The notes below the pieces were generated by a model. The model did not search any database and was not told the origin of the DNA. It was given only the letters and a program-made list of their open reading frames with translations. From Thuidium tamariscinum (lineage: Eukaryota > Streptophyta > Bryopsida > Hypnales > Thuidiaceae), in NCBI GenBank assembly GCA_947034885.2, contig OX344749.2, positions 12,725,501 to 12,789,500 of the forward strand: 64,000 bases of DNA. The letters are read 5' to 3'. Position numbers and translations under genes: made by a program. The first letter of the stretch is position 1. Each line of letters begins with the position of its first letter. Of the stretch, positions 11,284 through 23,199 are shown piece after piece.

Positions 11284-14200
11284 TTACAAACAAAAATCTG
11301 AATCGTTCTGCACTTCGTCAACATCAGGGTCCGTATCTTCGCGCGATGCGTAACCAGCGTCTGTGTCGCTATCGTGGCTTGAGCTCTCATTCTCGTCCTC
11401 TTCTCTTGTTATTGGTTCTGGTCGTATTTCTCTTTCCACCTCCGAGGTCAAATTCCGCACAACTATGTCTTGACCACCAGGAATCGCAGTCTGGACTAGT
11501 CGTTTTGTGGGACGCGTTGCATCAATAATTCCATCAACTACAGATTCAGGACCTGCTTGAACCGCTATTGATTGGCTTGATTGCTGGACCGCTTGCGTGG
11601 AGCACCCTGCCCCAAGCCTACAAGGTTCCACAATTTGATTTGCGCGCTTCGGATGTCTGTGTGTCCTTTCATCTACTCTTCTAATGCGCCTTTTTTTACT
11701 TCTGTCTCTATTGTTGCTGTTGCGTAGTCGTTCTTCCAACGATATTTCTCTTGGCTCAGACACTGGAGTTGGTTGGGTGGCTTGTGGAGCGGACTCGGGG
11801 ACTTCTTCATTGATGCTGGATAGTGGACCTCCATCTAAAGGCGTCCTTGTCGATAAACTAGGGGCCGATCTTCTGACTCTACCTTGGCTTGTATCTTCCC
11901 CTCTGGGCACACGGCCCCTTATAGAAGGAGTTGTGACTGACCTTCTGACTGTAGTCTGCCCTGTATGTCCACCTCAAGTCAAGGAAACGTTCCGACTACG
12001 GTTGAGGATGGTATTCAGTGGCGCATCTGAATCATACTCAGCTGCCTCCGTTGTTTGTATGGTCGGTGAATTCATTGCTACCGAAATAGGAGTTACTTCT
12101 TCTACAACCTCTTCAATGTGATCCACCTCTTCTTCTGCTTCAATTCCCGCATTGATTGGTGCAATGTTTCCAATATTCATTGCTCTGCTTGAAGGAATAC
12201 GTGTTGGTACTGGAGATGTTTCTTGAACATCTGAGGCAGGCATTTGATTATCTGCTTGTTCGTTGTTGTCAGAAGGTGTTCTTGCCGCAGTTCGTGGTGA
12301 AACTGTGCCCCAATTTCCGACCCACGCATCATCAGGGTTCCGCTCTGGAAAACGAAAAAGTTCTTCCTCAGCAACACCTTCCGCATCATTGCCACTTGCA
12401 AATGTGTTTCCATATCGATATGGCGGTGGACTTGGTGGAGGTGGGACCATATCTGCCCATTCATTGTGATCGCGCAAGAGATCTTCTTCTTCTCTTCGGA
12501 CTAAATTATCTTCGATAAAATCAAAATAACCCTCGTCCTCCGATCCTGAAGGCATAGGCTCGTCCCTCTCTTCATCAGTGTCTCCATCCACGAGGACCCT
12601 TTCATAAAATTGAGCAGCATTGTACCCACGCTTTTGACGTTCCAAGTGGCAGTTAGCATAAATGTACACCAAATCTTGAGCCTTCTTTGTGGTCAAACGA
12701 TTTCGCGTTTTACTGTGCACGAATGAATACATGCTCCAGTTTCGTTCACATGAAGATGCTGAACAAGTCAACCCTAGAATTCTCTTTGCAATCTTCGGAA
12801 GAGCATCGCCGCCTACATGATTCCACCATTGATGAGGTTCTAAATTGGTCTCTGTGATGTCGAGAACCTCTTCTCGGGGATCAAATGGCCCTGTCTTCTC
12901 CTCAAATTTGACAAGCTCTTGCATTGCCACGACCACTGAAACTCCTAATGATGGAGCTAGTTTTCGTATGACTCGATTCAAAGCTGCTTTGGCCGCCCTA
13001 TCGTTTTGAATTTCTTCTACTCCTGCCAAAAACGGATTCAAGAGTGCTCCTGCATAGTGGAGGTCCGTTCGCATTAACTTCCAACGAGCTTCAAATTTCT
13101 TCTCGTAACGCGTTGCAACCACAGGGTCTAAAAGAAATGGAGGATCCCTGAGAGCATACACGTGTTTCTTCAACTCGAACATTATCAACCAAGCTTTTGG
13201 CATTGCTGGTTTTTTGCCATCAAAGTGTCGTAGAGCAACGAGTACTGGCTCTATCATAAACACGAAATTCTTGCATTTTGACCAAAACCTTTCAGAATGA
13301 ATGTTTAGCCGAACATCCATTGCTTTGCGCCTAATGGTACCTCCATTAGTCCGATTCTGCAAATTGAACTCGAAGGTCATGTAAGCGTCATCTGCAACCA
13401 CGGTTTGCAAAGCTTGTTTGCAATCGAGCAGGCGGTCTACCATAAGGAAATTGGTGGCAAACCGTGTCAAAGTAGGCAGCCTAAGCATTTTGTTTGGAGA
13501 ATGTTTCCGAAACAAAGCCATAGTGAAATGGTATTTCCTGATATGCTTCACCATTGTCCTACACTCGCTTACCAAATCCTTCATCGTTTGAGACTTTCCC
13601 CAATCTTCCAAAAGCAAATCCAAGATGTGAGCCGCACACCCTTGTTTGTACATGTGGGGATATTTCAGTAACAAACATGACATAGTTCCAATCATTATTG
13701 AAGCATTGTCTGTACACAATTGCACAATATTTGAAGGACCGGCCTTGTCTATGTACTTCGACATTAAAGCTGTCGTGTAGGCAATGTCCTTCTTCGCTCC
13801 CGTACTGTCCTCTGATCCCAAAAACACATCCCCTACTGGACAAACGAGCATCACATTCATCAACGGCCGCCTATTGGTATCTGACCACCCATCTGAACAA
13901 ATAGTTGCTCCATATTGCACAATAGAGTTCTTTGTCCGGTCATTGACCATTTTTTGGACAACTTCTTTCTTCACATCAATCATCCTGGTACGCAACGCGT
14001 TGAATGCTAGTGGACGATATAAAATTCCAGCTGCTGCAGTTTCCTTCACTGCATTTATAAATGCAGGGTGTCGCGTGACGTTGAATGCAATATTGGCTTC
14101 ATAAAAAAATGAAGCCCACGTCGCATCCAACTTTTGTCTCAAGCCTATTTGTAATGCTTCATCCATACTTCTTTGACGAGAAACCACAGGGCGGCCTTCC

Positions 14201-14653
14201 TGTTCTGTCAACCGTACTTGGAGTAGAATCCACTGAATCTGGGGTAGGGTTTGTCGGGCCAGTTGGACCCGTTGGATTTGAAGAACCACCCACCTCACCA
14301 CCCTCTACCTCTTGAATGAGGGATTGTGCCGCACCAATGGCCTCATTGCCCACAAATGGTGTTTCAAACAATTCTTCAAAGCTCATGGCTTTTGGAACGT
14401 TTCCGCCGCAAGTCATAAACTTTTCACGTGCACTTCTAGGGATTTTTGGACAACGTTCTGCTGTTGTCGAGCCACCATATCCAAAGTGACTAAATGCCCT
14501 TTTCCGCACAAAGACTTTGCTCCACCCGCAAAACAAGCATTTCCGAGGATAGGGTGAATGATCATTTGGAACGCATGGTATAAACCAAGGGTCCCAATCT
14601 TTTGTAGCCCTACGCGTATCGGGCCGACCTTGACCACCACCTGGGACAACCAT
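11284..14653 (-). pseudogene. hAT transposase with zinc finger, DUF659 and dimerisation domains
   Basis: The likely start is the ATG at 14653. The first segment has a zinc finger of C39-x2-C42…H56…C68 type, as in plant DUF659-hAT proteins, then a Gly/Pro/Thr-rich linker. The main segment (from about 14200 down to 11977) has SDGWSD, LCTDNASIM, a GCAAHILDLLLEDW motif, and the C-terminal SCERNWSMYSFVHSKTRNRL block of hAT dimerisation domains. An acidic, Pro-rich tail follows. Two breaks are visible: a frame change near 14160-14300 between zinc-finger and main frames, and one in-frame TGA at 11974-11976, after which the same frame stays open for about 229 codons to 11284. These could be an intron or recoding, but simple decay is more likely. 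hAT enzymes normally make 8-bp duplications, unlike this element's 3-bp ones, so it may be a captured or nested gene. Confidence 0.85.
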
Positions 14654-14877
14654 GGTGTGAATCCACAATGAGTTTCACCCCCAAAAAATCGATCCAAGAA
14701 TCCAGTAACAAGGAAAAAGTTATGACAATGCTACCTACTGTGAGAGGGTTTTTAAACCCCCTCAAAGCAAGGCTCTTGCCCTCCAATGAACCAAAACATC
14801 CGCAAGAAGCCTCTTTCGAAGGTTCAAGGCTAGAGTCTAATCACTGAAGCAAGGTAATCCCTCAGTGTTTCAGCTGC

Positions 14878-14890
14878 AGCTTTATACTCT
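14878..14890 (-). promoter_or_regulatory. TATA-like box of the hAT gene
   Basis: Reads GAGTATAAAGC on the minus strand, about 230 bp before the ATG and directly after the GC array, the same position as in the other four genes. Confidence 0.6.
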
Positions 14891-14894
14891 GTCG

Positions 14895-15360
14895 CCATAG
14901 GGGCGACTGCGGGTACAGGGCGACTTCGGGTGAACAGGGCGACCGCGGGTGCAGGGCGACCGCGGGTAATGGGGGCGACGGCGCCTGCAAGGACGACCGC
15001 ACGTACGAGGGCGACCGCGCGTGGAAGGGCGACCGCGAGACAGGGTGAGGAACTGCAAAAAATGACCCGCGATCGCCCCAAGCGCGGTTGCACTCCCCAG
15101 ACGGGCGACCGCGCATGGACGGGCGACCACGCATGGAGGTGGCGGTTTAGGTTCTGGCACCGGAGGTCGCCCCTGACCCGCGGTCGCCTCAAGCGCGGTC
15201 GCACTCCCCGGTCGGGCGACCGCGCATGGACGGGCGACCGCGCTTGGAGGTGTCGGGCGGCAGTTCTGGCACCCGAGGTCGCCCCTGACCCGCGGTCGCA
15301 CCTTTGCAGGTTTTCAATTTTTGGAAAGCGCGGTTGCTGTACACGCGGTCGCCTTACAGG
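14895..15360. repeat. GC-rich array upstream of the hAT gene
   Basis: About twenty motif copies (by eye) of GGGCGACCGCGGGT type. Those from 14900 to 15050 are mainly in plus orientation; from 15060 to 15355 both orientations alternate (GCGGTCGCC and GGGCGACCGCGCAT). It ends just before the TATA-like box of the minus-strand hAT gene. Reading frames here are artefacts of the Arg/Ala/Pro-rich repeat. Confidence 0.85.
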
Positions 15361-15721
15361 ACCAGCTGGCCTGAGCAAGGTGGACAGTTATTAACCTAGC
15401 TGTAACAGGTATTATTTGAGAGATTCGGAGATTCCTCCTAGTTCCACATTATATCCCACTTCATTCTCATTAAAAGCAGCATCTAAATTACTATGTAGCA
15501 ATAGTTACTCCAAAGTGATTTACCATTTCATGCACATAGAAGCTTTTAAAGGTATTTCCAACCCCTTCACCACCAAGCCCTATTGGCTCTTTCTCCAAGA
15601 AATCATGAACCTTCAAACCTCAATAAAAAATATCATACTTTCACTTAGGAATGTTGAGTTCTATGAGAGCTCAATTATGGAGGAGGACAACCCTCAATTT
15701 CATGATATTTCAAATGCTTAA

Positions 15722-17391
15722 TCCCTAAAGGACTAAGAAGATACAATGTGTCATCTTCAAAGTTTTCAATGGCAATTTCTTGTAAGGGTGAAGCAAATCT
15801 CAATATGAAACAAAGGGAATGTAATATTTTTGGGATCTCAGTATTAGACTTAGATTAGTGGGAAAAAAAATGGGAAGACAAAATTTTAAAAAATGACAGT
15901 TATTCAAAAATGTATACTTGAACTTCTACCAAAACATTATGGAGATAGAGTTTCTATTAAAATTCAATGGAACAACCCCCCCCTAGTACTTTAAAAAAAA
16001 GGAAATGTAATATTTTTGAGATCTCAATATTAGACTTAGATTATTGGGGAAAAAAATGGGAAGACTAAATTTTAAAAAATGACACTTATTCAAAAATGTA
16101 AACTTGAACTTCTACCAAAACATTATGGAGATAGAGTTTCTATTAAAATTCAATGGATCCCCCCCCTAGTACTTTAAAAAAAAGGAAATGTAATATTTTT
16201 GAGATCTCAAAATTAGACTTCGATCAGTTGAAAAAAAAATGGGAAGACAGAATTTTTTAAAATGATACTTATCCCAAAATGTATACTTAAACTACTACCA
16301 AAACATTATGGAGATAGAGTTTCTATTAAAATTCAATGGATACCCCCCCCCCCTAGTACTTTAAAAAAAAGAAGGGAATGTAATATTTTTGAGATTTCAA
16401 TATTAGACTTAGATTAGTTGAAGAAAAATGGGAAGACAAAATTGAAAAAATATGGCACTTATCCAAGAATGTGGAAATAGAAGGGCATTTACAAATAAAA
16501 TATTAGAAATTTAAGTTACCTTTTTAGCTCTAACATGGACCTTAATGACATTGATCTAAGCAATTAGATAGTATCCTAAAGAGGATATCTTAGCCTCCAA
16601 AATTTATGTGGATTTAGTTGCAATAATGGATTATGTTGAATGCATCTTAAGGACAAGTATTTATTGTAAAGATGCTTGCATTGACCAAATGATAACAATG
16701 TTGTGTACAATTTGAGAAGAACTTTACTCCAAGTCAAATGAGTAGGAGGTTTCCATAAAAATGAATCCAATCTCATGTCATAGTATTTTGTGTTTAATCC
16801 TTATTTGAAGCCTTTGTGTAGGCTTCTCATGATTTAAGGGTTTAGGTAAATGGTGTTTTTTTTGCTATATAACTTCCATTCTAAAGTTGTAATTGAAATA
16901 TCAATTATATTTCTAGATAAATAACATTCCAAAGTAGAGGGACAATGGAAGTTTAGGGATAATTAAGGATTTCGGTTTTATTGAATATAATACTCCAAGA
17001 ACATATAATTTAAGATCTAAAAAATGTTCAACAAAAGATCTTTAGGAATAATTAAGGGTGAAGCAAATCTCAATATGGTAATACTAAATTATCTTTAGAC
17101 TCCAAATAAATTTTTCTAAGGGGTTAAAAAATCTATATTCATCTTTTTATAAATTTGTTTCTCCCAAAACTACGTTTGTGGCCCATGATGTTGATCATCA
17201 AGAATTGCTATAATGTAAAGATCTAACCATTGAAATGTTCTACAATTAATTCCATACATGCTAGATATAATAATTTTTACTTTTGTACAGTTAAAATTTT
17301 TAAAAATGATAACACCTATGTGCCCAAAAATATGGAAGGATAGAATTGATTGAAATCCTCCATTGTCAAAACCGTTTTAGTCTTGTAGGGA
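15722..17391. mobile_element. TTAA-flanked element with internal tandem array
   Basis: Flanked by TTAA at 15718-15721 and 17392-17395. The ends are TCCCTAAAGGACTAAGA and, reverse-complemented on the right, TCCCTACAAGACTAAAA. It contains a 183-191-bp tandem array. No transposase. TTAA duplication plus CCCTA-like ends resembles piggyBac non-autonomous elements. Confidence 0.7.
15815..16470 (+). repeat. Tandem array, about 185-bp unit, 3.5 copies
   Basis: The phrase ATGTAATATTTTTGAGATCTC recurs in register at about 15818, 16004, 16187 and 16378. Each unit ends with a run of 8-11 C followed by TAGTACTTTAAAAAAAA; the C-run length differs between copies. The last unit is partial. Confidence 0.85.
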
Positions 17392-17499
17392 TTAAAGGAA
17401 TGCAATATTACTATTGCATAAAAAATTTGTAGTTAATAGACACTTGAGCAGAATGCTACTTCAATGTTGCAAAATTAAAAATTAAAAATTGAAGTTATA

Positions 17500-18840
17500 C
17501 ATATATCTTTTAGTAAATGGCAAACACCATTGTATTAGAAATGAACATTTAGACCAAAAACATTTGAGCCAGAAGGGGTGAACAATAAAAATAAGTTATA
17601 CTATAGTGAAACTAATACAAATATTTGAATGCAATTCAATGGACACACTCCAAAAATGAATTTTAAGCCTTTAGGTGATTTGAATCAGGTAGTTTTGACA
17701 ATTGCTATTTTTAATTCAAGTAATAGATTTTAGGAAAAAATATGAATTTAGGCACATATAATTGTAAGATCCTATATTACACTAGTTTGAGAAGATGTGG
17801 AGGAAAGTTAACCAATTTTCTACTATGAAAATTGCCAAGATATTAACATTTGAATTGATTGTAATTCTTTTGAGGGCCTTGTGATGTATGAAAACCTAGG
17901 AAGTTGCACTTCATACAATCACATTTGTATAAAATAATTGTCGTAATGGTGTTTCTTTTCTATACCAAATTACCAATGTTCAAAGGCAATTCATAAGATG
18001 CTTGAAATTTTTTTTAGGCAAACTACAAGTGTATAACATTTTTGGAAAATATATGTCAGTACATAGGAATATAGAATGATTTCAAATAGTAAGTTGTTAA
18101 GAGTTGAATTATATAGAATTGAAAATGCCAATTCCAATGGTAATTATTATCCTGCATCTAATATTTCAATTTTTGTTATAGATTTCGAATATTGAATTAA
18201 ATGAAGAACTTTACAGAATTTATTGTGCATTTGTTGATTAGAAAACTAGGAAATCCCTAACAACCCTTAATCAAAATACCTCTTAACGATCATGACAAAT
18301 GCTACTATATGAGTCTAAAAATGTGAATCCCCAAGACTATTCACCTATAGTATAGGTGTTTAAATCATAGAAACTTTTTATAATTAGAGATTTCTAGTGT
18401 GATTATACTATACACACTTATATTATTGGTGCATATGTTATAAACACATTGAAATATTCAATAGTTGTATGATACCTACTTATATCTATAATCAAGGCTT
18501 ACATACTTGCATTTCTATCTTCTCATGCTAGCATTTTAGTAACAAAATCAAATTAAGAAATTCACATTTTAAATTTATTTTGAAAATTTGTAGAACACTT
18601 ATTTCAAAGCCCAAAACTTATTGGGGTTATGCGTCTCCAATGCATGCATCTCCAATGTTTGTATCTCATTTTTTCGGTGACCAAATTTTTTAAATTGAAC
18701 ATATGAAAAGAGGATTGTAAGACTGTGCATGTGTTTTGTAAATTTAACACACTCGTGAAGTCGTGATCAAACATTATAATCTGTCATCCATAAGTGATAA
18801 TATTCTATTTTCTTTACCTTCATAACCTCTAATATGCACA
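17500..18840 (+). repeat. Long inverted-repeat arm, left
   Basis: Matches the reverse complement of about 23200-24245 over most of its length; for example GAATGCAATTCAATG near 17628 pairs with CATTGAATTGCATTC near 24100, and GTTATAAACACATTGAAATA near 18437 pairs with the block at 23297-23316. This arm has an extra ~270-bp segment near 18490-18770. The arms bracket the gene at 19290-20687 and its promoter. Confidence 0.7.
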
Positions 18841-19289
18841 GTTTAAATTTGTATGCTTATAATTTAAAGAAAATTGATGAAGCATATGAAATATTATCCT
18901 ATTCCTAAAAACTAAAAAGGAATATGAAAGTTGCATGTACAAAAATGTATTAATTGAAAGAAACATCTATTTTATGAAATTTAGATATGGACACTTTCTT
19001 CATAAAAATTTGAAATGTCTACATATTACATATTGAGCATTTTATGGAGATGCTTTTTAAAAGATTGAATGAGCATTTTGGATGTTTAAAAAAAACCCAT
19101 CAACATGCAAACAAAGGAATATGAATTCTTTTGCATCCATACACATCAATGATAGAAATGAAACACCCCAAGTTTGCAAAATAATACTAAAAAATAATAG
19201 TAGCCTTTTTATATATAGATGTTTACAAAAGTCATAAGTCCTCCAAAAAATGCTAGCATTGCTAGCCCCCCGAAAGATCATACAACATT

Positions 19290-20687
19290 CTACTTGCTTT
19301 GTTCATCTGTCTTTAGCCTTTTCTTAGCTTCCAAGTCTTTCTTCGCCTCCTTGTAGGCACTATCCAAATTGGATTGAAGAGGAAAATCCCACCATTTATT
19401 TTTCATGTACTCTTTCTTCAAATTCAGTGCATTGAGCAAATTCATCTTCTTCTTCTCCACTTCCCCGGCCACATCACTTTCCAATGCGAGAGCATGGGCT
19501 AACTTCTTCTTTAGGTCCTTTGCTTCCAACTTCAATGTCTCATGTTGCCTCTCATGATCTTCAGAATCTTGTATATCAACAATACGATCAAGAGGGGCTT
19601 TGTCCTTCATTTTCTGAAGGTCACGTAATTTTGATTGTGCACCTTCAAGAGATCTTTTTTCATTTTCCAAGCAGTCAGCTTCGATGTGACAATCTTCCTT
19701 GAGTTTAGCCAATCGTTCTTCTACAAATTTGTTAGTTGCAGAACTAGAACCTTCACCCCCTGAAATGGAGAAGTTCAGATAGAATGCTTCCAAGTTCAAG
19801 ATTTGCTCATGTTGCTTGGACAACTGAATTCGTCCCGATTCAATGAGGGCTTGAAGGGTTGGAACATCATCAGAAGTATCAGTCACTGCCCCTTCCTCCA
19901 AAGTCCTTTTCTCTTCATTTGCTCTATCCAACTCTTCAAGCACACTCTTCAATTGAACTTTATAAAAGTCGTTCAATGGAATATCTTCGTTGGCCTCCAC
20001 ACTTGCAGCTTCAACAGATCCTTCAATTCTTGGCATCCCTTCCAATGAAGGCAATGTCAACGTGGGGCCCGCCTCCACTTCCCCCTCCTCCAAAGGCTCC
20101 AAATTAGCCAATGTCTCACCCACATGTGGTAGTCCAACATCCATCAACTCATCTTCACTACTTTCGTGATCCGACCACACGAACTCATTGTTCGGAACTT
20201 CATTCTTGATGAAAATCTTTTTCCCTAAACCTTCACGTGGGTTTTGGGAGGGACCCGCCCTAGGAATGTCCTTGGTTGACGGTTTTTGGACAAGCTTTGC
20301 TCCCTTAATGGTGCTCCAATCCACCCTTCGTCGAAGAATAACTTCCGCGTACACCATCTCACACAGAAACAAGGGAATTTCATTCCGAGGCACACTTCGT
20401 GTCTTGTACAAGTATTGATATACTTCGATACATCTTTGTACAAATCCATCGTGAGTGCAAGCATGAAGATTTGCCATGTTTGACTTCAAGTGGATTTTGT
20501 GTCGATGATAGGGGAAAAGCTTATCGATGTGGCACCATTGTACAAATGCCCTACAAGTGGTCGCGGTCCAAAAGCCTTCGATCCTCTCCCAACCTCCATG
20601 AGCCACGACATTAGAGTCCACAAGGACGTGTCGTTGTCTTTTTTGCATCTTGCCTTTGGCTTTACGGTTCCTCCGGGTGGCGTCCAT
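19290..20687 (-). CDS. WCHI-domain coiled-coil protein A (unrecognised family)
   Basis: 465 residues from the ATG at 20687 (frame open further upstream, but that part lacks an ATG and is not conserved in the relatives). I do not recognise the family. Residues 7-20 are basic. Residues about 33-128 form a domain shared with the proteins at 31842-33338 and 35226-37700: W-rich start, WCHIDKLF (51-58), RHKIH, ANLHAC, RCIEVYQYLY, RNE, MVYAE, VDWSTIK (122-128). The Cys/His pattern could bind metal. An acidic Ser-rich stretch follows with FVWSDHESSEDE, also found in the 31842 protein (VVWSPNSSSDE), then a long predicted coiled coil to the C-terminus. Single exon. Upstream are a TATA-like box and a GC array, and inverted arms flank the whole unit. 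A nucleic-acid-binding accessory protein of the transposon is plausible but unproven. Confidence 0.75.
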   Translation of the reverse strand: MDATRRNRKAKGKMQKRQRHVLVDSNVVAHGGWERIEGFWTATTCRAFVQWCHIDKLFPYHRHKIHLKSNMANLHACTHDGFVQRCIEVYQYLYKTRSVPRNEIPLFLCEMVYAEVILRRRVDWSTIKGAKLVQKPSTKDIPRAGPSQNPREGLGKKIFIKNEVPNNEFVWSDHESSEDELMDVGLPHVGETLANLEPLEEGEVEAGPTLTLPSLEGMPRIEGSVEAASVEANEDIPLNDFYKVQLKSVLEELDRANEEKRTLEEGAVTDTSDDVPTLQALIESGRIQLSKQHEQILNLEAFYLNFSISGGEGSSSATNKFVEERLAKLKEDCHIEADCLENEKRSLEGAQSKLRDLQKMKDKAPLDRIVDIQDSEDHERQHETLKLEAKDLKKKLAHALALESDVAGEVEKKKMNLLNALNLKKEYMKNKWWDFPLQSNLDSAYKEAKKDLEAKKRLKTDEQSK

Positions 20688-20874
20688 TGGATTGAAGTAG
20701 ATGGAGGTATTAAGAAATACCAAAATGCGACAATAGCTGCCCCAATAGATGCACGAACCACACAATCACAGTAAAAAAAAACCAAGTACTGGACACGCAG
20801 TCAGCCACGAGAAGCGGGTGATAGAGCAGTGTGCAGCGCTGGAATTGCAAGTGGGCGAATGCGGATGGGGCAAC

Positions 20875-20886
20875 CACTTATAAACC
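20875..20886 (-). promoter_or_regulatory. TATA-like box and leader of WCHI gene A
   Basis: Minus strand reads GGGTTTATAAGTGG, about 190 bp before the ATG. The leader beyond it (CCGCATTCGCC… GTGGCTGACTGCGTG) resembles the leaders of the genes starting at 25202 and 31842. Confidence 0.6.
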
Positions 20887-20887
20887 C

Positions 20888-21165
20888 GATGTCGCCTGGG
20901 GCGCGTGCGTTCCGTGCGAGGGCGACTGCGGGTGGGGCGAGTGCGGGAAGGGCGACCGCACGAGGGCGACCGCGGGTCCTTTGAAGGACCTGTTTTGCGG
21001 TCTGGGCGACCGCGCCTGGGCGAGTGCGCGAAGGGCGACCACGGGAAAGGCGACCGCGGGTCCTTCACAGCAGTGGCGACCGCGGGTAGGGCGACCGCGG
21101 GTCCTTTTACGAGGTCATTTATTTCTGAATTTCCCGCCTTCTGACTTGGGCGACCACAGGTTGTT
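20888..21165. repeat. GC-rich array upstream of WCHI gene A
   Basis: About ten copies of the GGGCGACCGCGGGT-like motif, nearly all in plus orientation (antisense to the gene), e.g. GGCGACCGCGGGTCCTT repeated with the same CCTT extension. It ends at the TATA-like box of the minus-strand gene. Confidence 0.85.
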
Positions 21166-21169
21166 CACC

Positions 21170-22015
21170 AAGGAAATCTGAATTTTGGATTTCGCCCTCT
21201 GAAAAATAGTTGTAGAAATGAAAAGGAAGCCGATGTGAACTAAAAAAAGGATTCATGGGAAGAAATGGTGTGTAAAAGAACAAGGAAATGCCCATTTTTT
21301 CAAAAAATAAAAGTTTATAAAAATAAAAAGGGAAATCATATTAACTAAAGAATGCTCATTTGGAGAAAATTCCATGAGAAAATAAATATAAAAATAACAC
21401 AATCAATGAAAGGCTTGAAAGAAAAATGCATTGTAGGAATGAAAAGAAAAATCTCAGTATCAATAAAAAAAAATCATGAATTCAACTGCAATAGTGCAGT
21501 AATGACCTGAAGTATGTCAAAGCTAAATGCTCAATAATGTAATTGAATGCCTATATAAGTTAAAATGCAATGGTATACATTTCCACCAATATTTGGTGTG
21601 TAATTTTTGAGCATAGGAAGCTGAGATTCATTTTATATAGATTAATAATGATGTCCAAAGTTGTACACCATCTAATTTGGTGGGAAAAATATCTAACTAA
21701 AGAAATTGTTGCAAAAGTATTCTATATAAAAATAACTACCAAGTGGACTACTAAGTATTATTCAACCTTCTTTTTTGGATCCATATTGCTTACATAAAAA
21801 AATATAGAAGCATGTCTATTCTTTATTGTTTTTTTATTTAAGTTGAAGGTGACATTTGAGAGCCATTGTAAATACAAAATCACATCATTTCTTTGTTTTC
21901 CTTACGACCCCCAATCAACATCCAAGAGCATAATAAAACATGAATTTCTTTTTTGGGTTTTAGAATATGATGATTATGGTGTGAAAGACCCTGAATCCAA
22001 AAGCACATTAGCCTT
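21170..22015. other. AT-rich non-coding DNA
   Basis: No supported gene. Short frames at 21570-22052 are AT-driven and lack domains. Confidence 0.5.
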
Positions 22016-22019
22016 GTTT

Positions 22020-22460
22020 TTGTGGGAGGTTTCTATTGGGAACCTCATTTAATTCTAAGACATATTTTTTTATTTTTTTAGAAAGTTTCCCATCATAACT
22101 TCATTAAATTCAAAAGTGCATTTTCTTTTAAGAGGTTCACATCAGAAACCTCATTTAATTATAAAACTAATATCTTAATTATTTAGTAAGGGTTTTCATT
22201 AGGAACCTTATTTAATTCAAAAACATATTTATCTTGAACCCCTTTTTTTTAAAGGGTTCCCACTGAGAACTTCATTGCACTCAAAAACACATTTTTTTGG
22301 ATGTGGTTCCCATTGGAAACCTCATTTATTTCAAAAACACAATTCCCTCTTTTTTTGGCGTGGTTTACATTGCAAACCTCATTTCATAAAAAAAAACAAT
22401 TTCCCTCTTTTTCAAAAGAGGTTTGCATTGGGAACCTCATTCAATCCAATAATTTGTTTT
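22020..22460 (+). repeat. Degenerate tandem array, about 57-bp unit, about 8 copies
   Basis: Repeats of a unit like GGTTCCCATTGGGAACCTC followed by ATTTAATTCAAAAACAcat. Starts of units lie near 22026, 22085, 22137, 22195, 22255, 22305, 22362 and 22420. The GGTTCCCATTGGGAACC part is itself a short palindrome. The small frames reading through it are repeat artefacts. Confidence 0.75.
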
Positions 22461-22469
22461 ATTTTATAA

Positions 22470-23195
22470 AAAATTTGGTTCTTGTTGTGCATAAACTCAT
22501 ATGCATTAAATTCTGTGATGCCTTATTTGGAATACTCATTCAAAAGATGTTAAGTGATATAACCTCACCTTTGGAATTCTCGGAAAAAAATTAAATTTTT
22601 AAGCTATTAGTAGTTGAGGTTAGGGGTCAACTTTAAATCAACCTCTACTTAAATAACTATTTAGAGAGAACAAAACATTATTTTCTTTAGGGTGAAATCG
22701 TAGATCAAATATTGAAAGATTCCTTAGTTATTGGTCACAGGATTGATGATATCATCATTTGGAACATGAAGGGGGGGGATTTTAGTGCTCAATTTCCTTT
22801 TCTATCTAGCCTTTCGGCCCTTTTCAAGCTTGGCCGCTTTGTATATTGGATTCATCTTAATGCAATAGTTCTTCCATTTTTTCAAATACATATTTAATTT
22901 TATTTTTTGCAAATTCATTTCAAAAATAAAGTATTACAAAATCTAAATTCAAAGTGGAAAAATTTTAGGATCTAAATATTCTAAAACGTAGGTATTGTAT
23001 ATGGTATTATTGTCCAACAATATGTTATAATCTTATTAAAATATCAAGGATTATTTTGAGTTTTCTTCTATTCTAATCCTTGCCTTTATCCTTTACAAAT
23101 TAATATCAATCCTCTTTAGTTTTTTGAGATAGGACAAGTTCTTATACACTTTAACAATTCCTTAAAATTATAAGCGTACAAGTTCTAACTAGGTA
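22470..23195. other. AT-rich non-coding DNA
   Basis: No domain-bearing frame and no clear repeat end. It lies between the 57-bp tandem array and the right inverted arm. Confidence 0.45.
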
Positions 23196-23199
23196 AATG

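Noticed and set aside
14830-15394. Several overlapping 90-180-codon frames rich in Arg, Ala, Pro and Gly on both strands
   Set aside because: They read through the GGGCGACCGCGGGT-type array in every frame; the motif simply lacks stops. The same applies to frames at 20831-21181, 24761-25162, 31196-31562 and 37843-38146.
15416-15721. 101-codon plus-strand frame
   Set aside because: No domain, no promoter, ends at the TTAA element border and has no relative in the window; not enough to call a gene.
20688-20765. Upstream extension of WCHI gene A
   Set aside because: The frame is open but has no ATG, and the relatives show no matching residues; the ATG at 20687 is in good context.
22275-22594. 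Two overlapping short plus-strand frames (64 and 97 codons)
   Set aside because: They translate the 57-bp tandem repeat and repeat its period in the protein.
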